NCBI RefSeq assembly: GCF_030295765.1
Contig: NZ_AP027292.1
Coordinates: 3,162,001-3,226,000 of the forward strand
Direction: 5' to 3'
Source: Neptuniibacter halophilus
GTDB lineage: Bacteria; Pseudomonadota; Gammaproteobacteria; Pseudomonadales; Balneatricaceae
DNA length: 64,000 nucleotides
A model generated the notes under the pieces. It saw only the letters and a list, made by a program, of their open reading frames with translations, was not told the DNA's origin and made no database searches. The stretch's first letter is position 1. Each line of letters begins with the position of its first letter. The position numbers were made by a program, and so were the translations under genes. Shown here piece by piece: positions 58,058 to 64,000 of the stretch.

Positions 58058-59860
58058 ATGGCTCAGTCATTACAATCGGTCTCGCTTACTTCGCCAGCCT
58101 CAGACCCGAATATCGATACGGGCAACTCGTTCACCATGTCGGCTGCAATGACCTGGGGTGGCGGTCACGGTGGTAATGAGACGGTAGAGCTGCATTTCGA
58201 GTACTCGAGTACTTCGGGCGGCCCTTATGCAGATATACCGGTCAGCGGTTCGGAATTAACCACTTCAAGCACCAACCCGGTGTCGGTCACCAGTTCACCT
58301 GCATCGATCACCGTTAGTGGTTCTGGCGCAGGCACCTACTACGTTCGCGCCCGAGGCATTGGCGGCAGCACTTTTAGTTCAGCAGAGCAGGTAGTCACAG
58401 TTAACCAAGGAGCCATAACCGGTTCTTTGAATGCTCAGGAGAGCGGTTCAGATACCGCTTCTGCTTCAGGCTCAGTCTTGTTGAATGGGTCACTAGCAGT
58501 GCAGGAAAGTGGTGCTGATACGGCATTAATGCCTGGTACCGTGCTCATTGATGGAAGTCTTGCAGCTCAAGAGAATGGAGCGGACATAGCAAGTTTTAAT
58601 GGCACGGTATCGGATCCTGCGATCACAGGGGCCCTTTCTGCTCAAGAGTCGGGCACTGATGCTGCAGCGTTCTCTGGATCTGCAACAGTTACCGGAACAT
58701 TCAGTGTACAAGATGGCCCTGCTGATTCAGCTTCATTGAGCGGATCGGTTGATATTACCGGTGGTCTGTCTGCACAGGAATCAGGTGGAGATAGCGCCAG
58801 TATTACCGGCGGTGTATCTAATCCTGGTCTTAATGGAGCGCTGTTAGCCCAAGAAAGCGGGAGTGATACAGCAGGCCTGTCAGGCAGTGTAGAAGCCTCA
58901 GGCTCGGTAGCCGTCCAAGAAAGCGGTTCTGATATCGCGATTATTGCTGCCACGGTCACAGTGTCAGGCACACTTTCCGCACAAGGCGAAGGCTCGGACG
59001 CGGCTTCCATTAATGGCTCAACCAACCCGGGAGTTTCCGGCGGCTTATCTGTTCAGGAGTCGGGATCTGATATCGCGAACCTTACGGGTAGCGTAACAGT
59101 AAACGGAGCATTCTCTGCGCAAGAATCAGGAGGTCTACCACCAGGTAACTGGGTAGATATTGATGATCCCGTGACTATTCAGCAGATAGCAGATGAGGTC
59201 GTGAGCCGGTTCAACTTCAATGGCCAGGGTGATGTATTGGCCACGCTGGATGACGAGCAGGTTAATGTAAAAGGTGTCGTTGGTAACAGTGGCGGCGCTG
59301 GCTTAACCCTCCAGACTGGCGGCGTTAGTAAGGAGATGGAGAAGCAACTCAAGTCGATCGGTGAGCAACTGGCTCAATTGAGCACTCTGAAGCCCGATGA
59401 ACGTATTGATGCGATTCAGCAGGCCATCAAAGCACTCTCCTTTGACTTAACACCCGCTATTGATGCTGTCAGTGTGACTGAGCGCCGAGTAGAAGGTCGA
59501 ATTACAGAGGCTGTTAATGACATCACTCGAAGTCTGAAAGCGCTGCCTCAGCCAGCAGATCAACTCCAGTCCATTGAGCAAGTGCTTGCTGGGGTGACTG
59601 AGCGGCTGGAAGATGTGGGTCAGGCGGTTGCCAGCATTGAAATCCCCGAGATGCCGGAAGCTCCATCCATCGATCATCTGGCAACGAGTGACCAAGTAGA
59701 TGACGTTGGGGAGCTGGTTTACAAGCTGCACAACTTTGACGATTCCGGTCTTAGAAAACAGCTAAAAGCAGTCTTGGCAGCGCAAGGGACTATTAACGAA
59801 CAGCTTCAAATTATTAAGCGGCTGCAGGTCTCTGGGCAGCTGAATCAGGATTATCAGTAA
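58058..59860 (+). CDS. Repeat-rich virion-associated protein
   Basis: 600 residues. The N-terminal ~115 residues are an Ig-like domain (ETVELHFEYSSTSGGPYADI). About ten ~26-residue repeats follow (about 125-365) of form GxLxAQESGxDxAxxxGxV. The last ~230 are helical and coiled-coil-like, with DDPVTIQQIADEVVSRFNF and SIGEQLAQLSTLKPDERIDAIQQAI. Lies just before the terminase genes. Likely a fibre, spike or decoration protein; the repeats would stretch out as a stalk. Repeat number probably varies between phages. Confidence 0.7.
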   Translation: MAQSLQSVSLTSPASDPNIDTGNSFTMSAAMTWGGGHGGNETVELHFEYSSTSGGPYADIPVSGSELTTSSTNPVSVTSSPASITVSGSGAGTYYVRARGIGGSTFSSAEQVVTVNQGAITGSLNAQESGSDTASASGSVLLNGSLAVQESGADTALMPGTVLIDGSLAAQENGADIASFNGTVSDPAITGALSAQESGTDAAAFSGSATVTGTFSVQDGPADSASLSGSVDITGGLSAQESGGDSASITGGVSNPGLNGALLAQESGSDTAGLSGSVEASGSVAVQESGSDIAIIAATVTVSGTLSAQGEGSDAASINGSTNPGVSGGLSVQESGSDIANLTGSVTVNGAFSAQESGGLPPGNWVDIDDPVTIQQIADEVVSRFNFNGQGDVLATLDDEQVNVKGVVGNSGGAGLTLQTGGVSKEMEKQLKSIGEQLAQLSTLKPDERIDAIQQAIKALSFDLTPAIDAVSVTERRVEGRITEAVNDITRSLKALPQPADQLQSIEQVLAGVTERLEDVGQAVASIEIPEMPEAPSIDHLATSDQVDDVGELVYKLHNFDDSGLRKQLKAVLAAQGTINEQLQIIKRLQVSGQLNQDYQ

Positions 59861-59938
59861 CTACCTGACCAGGGGGTGATCTGATCTCCCGGGGGCTGAG
59901 CCGGGTCAACAAGGGCAGCAGGAATACGAGGAGTCCTA

Positions 59939-60487
59939 ATGAGCAATAAGTTGACCCCTAAGCAGGAGGGATTCTGTCAAGACTTTCTGGTGCTGCAGGA
60001 TAAGACTGAGGCGTACAAGAAGAACTATAACTGCGCCAAAATGAAGCCTGCAACGATCAACCGAAAGGCTGTTGAGGTGTCAGAGCATCCCGCAGTGATG
60101 GCCCGTATTGCTGAGCTGATGGAAGCAAGAATGGAGCGTACCCGGGTGGATGCAGATTATGTCCTGAATCGTCTCACTGAGATCGATAGGATGGATTTTG
60201 CTGACATTCTGAATGATGACTTTTCTTTCAAACCAATCAGTAAGTGGCCGAAGATCTGGCGGCAATTTATCACCGGTTTGGATCTGGCAGAGCTATACGA
60301 GGGTCGCGGGGACGATCGCAAGATTGCCGGCGTTCTCAAGAAAATTAAATGGCCAGATAAGGTTAGGAACCTTGAGCTCATCGGCAAGCACGTCAATGTT
60401 CAGGCATTTAAAGACAAGCTAGACGTAGAGGTAGGGGCCAAAAAGTCTCTGCAGGAGTTGCTGAAAGAAGTGCGTCAAGATGGATAG
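59939..60487 (+). CDS. terS: Terminase small subunit
   Basis: 182 residues. LTPKQEGFCQDFLVLQDKTEAYKKNYNCAKMKPATINRKAVEVSEHPAVMARIAEL is the Terminase_2 family start with a helix-turn-helix that finds the packaging site. The next gene starts 8 nt before its end. A GGAG site precedes it. Confidence 0.9.
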   Translation: MSNKLTPKQEGFCQDFLVLQDKTEAYKKNYNCAKMKPATINRKAVEVSEHPAVMARIAELMEARMERTRVDADYVLNRLTEIDRMDFADILNDDFSFKPISKWPKIWRQFITGLDLAELYEGRGDDRKIAGVLKKIKWPDKVRNLELIGKHVNVQAFKDKLDVEVGAKKSLQELLKEVRQDG

Positions 60488-62072
60488 AGCGGAAGAGGTT
60501 TCACTGGCTGATAAGTACATTGAACTCTACGACAGCGGCCAGCTACAGGATAAGCGTGATCTAATCTATGCGCTCAGCTTTAAGTGGTTTCGCCTAAACG
60601 TCCTGTACAAAATTAAGGTTAAGACCTCATCCAGCAAAGACGGCAAAGAGATTTCTCGGGTAGAGCGCTTCAGGCCTAACAAGGCGCAGAGAAAGCGATA
60701 TATCGAGGGCTGGTCTAGAAACATCATATTGAAGGCCCGGCAGTTGGGATTCACCACGTTCGAGATGATCGACTCGCTGGATGATTGTCTTTTTAACGCC
60801 AACTTCGCAGCAGGCTGTATTGCTCACAAGCTGGACTCAGCAAAGGATATCTTCCGAAACAAGATTAAATTCGCTTACGAGCACATCCCTGCTGTGTGGA
60901 TGCAGATCTTTGAAGAGATTGAGCTGGATTTCCCGACGCCGGTGAACGATAAGGGTGAGGGGTATGTGTTCTCGAATGGCTCATCCATACAGGTTGGCAC
61001 CTCATATCGAGGCGACACCCTGCAGCGCCTGCATGTCTCTGAGTTCGGTAAGATCTGCGCGAAGTTTCCGGATAAGGCTGAGGAGATTGTAACCGGTGCC
61101 TTTGAGGCGGTGCCACTGGACGGCCAGCTTACGCTGGAATCAACCGCCGAAGGCAACGAAGGGTATTTTTTTGATTACTGTCAGGAAGCTCAGAAACTGG
61201 TTGAGATGGGTATTCCGCTCACCGATCTGGATTTCCGGTTCCACTTCTTTCCTTGGTGGGATGAGCCAGATTACACGCTGCCGCCGGATGCGGTCATTAT
61301 CACGGCGAAGGATAAAGAGTACTTCGAAAAGCTCGAGATCAAAATTGACCGCAAGCTGACAGCCGGACAGAAAGCCTGGTATGTGAAAAAGGCTTCGGTG
61401 CTCAAAGACAAAATGAAGCGGGAGTATCCATCCACGCCGAAAGAAGCCTTTGAGCAAGCAATCGAGGGGGCTTACTACGGATCAGAGATGGCCCTGGTTC
61501 GTCAGCAAAGCCGGATTCGTAGCATCCCCTATGATCCAAGACTGCCAGTACATACCTTCTGGGATTTGGGCCGCAATGACTCGACCTCAATTTGGTTCAT
61601 GCAGCACGTCCATATGGAATACCGGTTCATTCGCTATTACGAGAACAATGGCGAAGCAATCCAGTTCTATCTGAAACGGCTGCGTGAATTCGGGTATGTG
61701 TTTGGGACGATGTACCTTCCACATGATGCGGAAATTGTCGATCTGACCCGAGAGGATAATAAAAGCCGGAAGATGATCGCGCAGGACGCTGGCTTTGATG
61801 TGCGTGTCGTGCCCAGAGTGCAATCCAAGGGCGAGGCTATTCAGGCGGTGCGCGATATTTTGAATCTGTGCTGGTTTGATGAAGAGAACGCAGCGCAGGG
61901 CATTAAGTGCCTGGATCACTACCGGAAAGAATGGGATGACAAGTTAGGTGCGTTTAAGGACTCACCGCGGCATGACTGGGCATCCCACGGCAACGATGCT
62001 TTTGAGCAGTTTGCCCGCGGGTATGTTGAGCACACGATGCCTGAATCATTTGAGCCGGAGGTATGGGGATGA
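60480..62072 (+). CDS. terL: Terminase large subunit
   Basis: 530 residues. ATPase with a degenerate Walker A (RNIILKARQLGFTTF, about 80), motif LTLESTAEGNEGYFFDYC, then a RNase-H-like nuclease with TFWDLGRNDSTSIWF and later Asp residues (PHDAEIVDL; HDWASHGNDAF). It translocates and cuts DNA for packaging. Full length for the family. Overlaps terS and the next small gene. Confidence 0.92.
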   Translation: MDRAEEVSLADKYIELYDSGQLQDKRDLIYALSFKWFRLNVLYKIKVKTSSSKDGKEISRVERFRPNKAQRKRYIEGWSRNIILKARQLGFTTFEMIDSLDDCLFNANFAAGCIAHKLDSAKDIFRNKIKFAYEHIPAVWMQIFEEIELDFPTPVNDKGEGYVFSNGSSIQVGTSYRGDTLQRLHVSEFGKICAKFPDKAEEIVTGAFEAVPLDGQLTLESTAEGNEGYFFDYCQEAQKLVEMGIPLTDLDFRFHFFPWWDEPDYTLPPDAVIITAKDKEYFEKLEIKIDRKLTAGQKAWYVKKASVLKDKMKREYPSTPKEAFEQAIEGAYYGSEMALVRQQSRIRSIPYDPRLPVHTFWDLGRNDSTSIWFMQHVHMEYRFIRYYENNGEAIQFYLKRLREFGYVFGTMYLPHDAEIVDLTREDNKSRKMIAQDAGFDVRVVPRVQSKGEAIQAVRDILNLCWFDEENAAQGIKCLDHYRKEWDDKLGAFKDSPRHDWASHGNDAFEQFARGYVEHTMPESFEPEVWG

Positions 62073-62221
62073 GTACGGCACGAACCGTTAGTTTCAAAAC
62101 GTTGGTAAACCTCGCAGAGAAAGGGCGTAAGGAAGATAAAGAGCCTGCCTATGAGTTCTCAAAACGTAACTTCCAGAAAAAAACCGCCAAGCCTGGCAAG
62201 CATGTGAAGACGTATCCATGA
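62069..62221 (+). CDS. 50-residue basic phage protein
   Basis: MSTARTVSFKTLVNLAEKGR, then FQKKTAKPGKHVKTYP. Very basic. ATGA overlaps on both sides with terL and the next gene make it surely translated. Function unknown. Confidence 0.65.
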   Translation: MSTARTVSFKTLVNLAEKGRKEDKEPAYEFSKRNFQKKTAKPGKHVKTYP

Positions 62222-62586
62222 CAGATGAATTTATGCCTCAAGAGTATCAGGGGGAGTTCCTGACCCAGGCTGATGCTCAGCGCGCGATTATTGATATGGA
62301 AAAAGCCAAACAGATTGCCGAGAAGCTTTGGAAGCATTATCCGGGACATCTGTGGGCGGTTCATGCGGACACCGTAAACAATGTCGCGACGGTTCAGCTG
62401 CTGGGCGTTAGTGGCCAATGGGGTTTTTATCTTCATCTGGATAAGCTGGATCCCGGTTTGCGTAAAGTCATGCAGGCCGGCGGAGAGATCTTGGAGCGTT
62501 TTAACCTTCATCGCGGCCAGCGCCGAGATGATGAATATGCCGGGCTGGTAAGGGATTTTGCAGGACGAGTACAGCATGCAGAGTGA
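62218..62586 (+). CDS. Phage hypothetical between terL and portal
   Basis: 122 residues. AQRAIIDMEKAKQIAEKLWKHYPGHLWAV then a strand region (VATVQLLGVSGQWGFYLHL). Found beside P22-like portals; function unknown to me. 4-nt overlap upstream, 11-nt overlap with the portal gene. Confidence 0.68.
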   Translation: MTDEFMPQEYQGEFLTQADAQRAIIDMEKAKQIAEKLWKHYPGHLWAVHADTVNNVATVQLLGVSGQWGFYLHLDKLDPGLRKVMQAGGEILERFNLHRGQRRDDEYAGLVRDFAGRVQHAE

Positions 62587-64000
62587 TGAGCAGAAACAAA
62601 CAGATAGTGGAGAGAACTACTGGCTGCAAAGAGCTCGGCAGATCTATTCCAACTCATCTGATTTCTTGGATGCCGATATCCGTCGCCAGGTTGAGAAGAA
62701 CTTGGCGCACTTCAACAATGAGCACGCCCGTGATTCGAAGTTTAATAGCCCGAATTACCGTAACCGAAACCGTTTGTTCCATCCAAAGAGCCGTCAAGGG
62801 GTTACCAACAACGAGGCTGCATTTGCGGCAGCGATGTTCTCAACCGCTGATCTGGTATCGGTATCTGCCGGAGATGATGGTGATCCGCGCCAGCAAGCCT
62901 CAGCAGAGATTAATCAGGAGCTTTTGAATTACCGGTTAGCCCACAGTATTCCGTGGTTCTTGACCTCTGTAGGGGCTTATCAGGCGGCTCAGGTCTATGG
63001 CATCGTTGCTTCCTACAACTACTGGCGGTACGAAGAAAAGGCATATGTTGAAAGGGTTCCTCTGGTTGATGCATATACCCGACAGCCCGTTCTGGATGAT
63101 CAAGGCCAGCCGGCTTATCAGGAGATAGAGCACGCGGAAGTGCTTCATGATAAGCCGTGTGTTGACCTGATTCCTTTTGAAAATTTGCGTTTTGATCCTG
63201 CTGCTGACTGGCGAGACCCAATCAGTACCAGCCCTTACGTGATACGTGAAGTACCAATGTTTGCGTGTGATGTGTTGGCGCGAATGGGAAGCGAAGATAG
63301 CAAAACAGGGCGTCAGGATTGGAAGAACTACACCATTGAGCAACTGATTTCGGCATCACAGGAAGACAATTCCAATGATGCGACACGTAAGGCGCGAGAA
63401 GGTGAGAAGCGCAATGACTCCACGGAAGTCACTGATTATGGCGATTACACAATCATTTGGCTGCGTGAGAACTTTGTTCGCATACAAGGCGAAGAGTTTG
63501 TTTACTGGACCGTGGGAGACATGCTTCTGCTGTCGGACCCTGAGCCGCTTGAGGACGTGTACTTGCATGGTATGCGCCCGATTACTCTGGGCATCTGCAA
63601 CCTTGAAGCGTTCAAAAACTATCCCAAATCCCCCGTAGAATTGGCGTCAGGCCTTCAGGAGCGCGTGAACAGTGTTATCAACCAGCGTGCTGATAACGTC
63701 GATTTGGTTCTGAATAAACGTTATTACATTCGCCGTGGTGCCAAGATTGATACAGCTGCCCTGGTGCGTAACACCCCGGGCGGCGGTGTCATGATGGATG
63801 ACATTATCAAGGAGATCCGGACAGAGAGTACGCCGGATGTTACCAGTTCCAGTTATGCAGAGCAGGACCGGCTTGATGTACTGATGGATGAAGCAGCAGG
63901 TGCTTTCAGCCAGGCGAGCGTGCAAAACAACCGAGCCCTGAATGAAACCGTTGGCGGGATGGAGTTGATGAATGGCAGCGCTTCTGCAGTCAGCGAGTAC
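62576..64000 (+). CDS. Portal protein, P22-like, 3' partial
   Basis: 475 codons and no stop before the edge. Starts MQSDEQKQTDSGENYWLQRA. Portal features: FHPKSRQGVTNNEAAFAAAMFSTADLV, LRFDPAADWRDPI, EASGLQER-like VELASGLQERVNSVINQRADNV and LNETVGGMEL. It forms the dodecameric DNA entry ring. The length is like podovirus portals (about 600-700 residues), so perhaps a third is missing. Confidence 0.85.
   Translation, partial: MQSDEQKQTDSGENYWLQRARQIYSNSSDFLDADIRRQVEKNLAHFNNEHARDSKFNSPNYRNRNRLFHPKSRQGVTNNEAAFAAAMFSTADLVSVSAGDDGDPRQQASAEINQELLNYRLAHSIPWFLTSVGAYQAAQVYGIVASYNYWRYEEKAYVERVPLVDAYTRQPVLDDQGQPAYQEIEHAEVLHDKPCVDLIPFENLRFDPAADWRDPISTSPYVIREVPMFACDVLARMGSEDSKTGRQDWKNYTIEQLISASQEDNSNDATRKAREGEKRNDSTEVTDYGDYTIIWLRENFVRIQGEEFVYWTVGDMLLLSDPEPLEDVYLHGMRPITLGICNLEAFKNYPKSPVELASGLQERVNSVINQRADNVDLVLNKRYYIRRGAKIDTAALVRNTPGGGVMMDDIIKEIRTESTPDVTSSSYAEQDRLDVLMDEAAGAFSQASVQNNRALNETVGGMELMNGSASAVSEY

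Overview
The window looks like chromosome of a marine gammaproteobacterium of the Oceanospirillales kind (relatives of Amphritea, Neptunomonas, Marinobacterium). This rests on gene content only: glycine betaine demethylation, a BCCT carrier, a TRAP transporter and a molybdenum NAD-formate dehydrogenase lie together. No rRNA or tRNA is present to settle the taxon. Positions 1 to about 35400 are host chromosome; about 35400 to the right edge is a prophage that runs out of the window.

Host part. Positions 1-17600 hold a C1/osmolyte catabolism region: the end of etfA and etfB (probable electron acceptors for dimethylglycine demethylation), a BCCT betaine carrier, divergent gbcA and gbcB (glycine betaine monooxygenase), fdhA (formaldehyde dehydrogenase) and a GbdR-like activator. 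Interleaved are an AraC regulator with a divergent cupin/carboxymuconolactone decarboxylase operon, a CBS-DUF294 protein and a DnaQ-like exonuclease. A TRAP transporter (17965-20865), a GST and the fdsG-fdsB-fdsA-fdhD-fdsD operon with a ModE-like regulator follow. The chemistry joins up: betaine uptake, demethylation releasing formaldehyde, oxidation to formate (FdhA), then to CO2 with NADH (Fds). Further right are four copies of a palindromic repeat, an HxlR regulator with a divergent DUF4242 gene, an orphan NosR-like flavo/iron-sulfur membrane protein, a ParD/RelE-type toxin-antitoxin pair and an unknown membrane-anchored protein.

Prophage part. The left attachment region lies beside the integrase and carries the last codons of a foreign-looking 3' gene end. 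The layout is lambda-like. A leftward early operon (35480-43734) encodes Int, Xis, an ASCH protein, an HNH nuclease, a YqaJ exonuclease and a Bet/RecT annealing protein. A cargo block occupies the place of lambda rexAB (43972-46597). Then come a CI repressor and a divergent Cro-like gene, and a rightward early operon with O/P-like replication genes, nucleases, a methyltransferase, a RusA resolvase and a possible Q antiterminator. After it come a late promoter/terminator leader, a probable lysis cassette, a repeat-rich virion protein, terminase and a P22-type portal gene cut by the window edge.

The strongest new observation is a repeated operator, GTTTA-N7-TAAAC. It occurs three times between cI and cro and three times before the leftward operon, and overlaps near-identical PR and PL promoters (TTGACY-N17-TAAACT). 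The least explained genes are the cargo between OL and cI: a RelE-like toxin coupled to a membrane protein, a Sel1 lipoprotein with a triplicated Cys motif, and an anchored protein.
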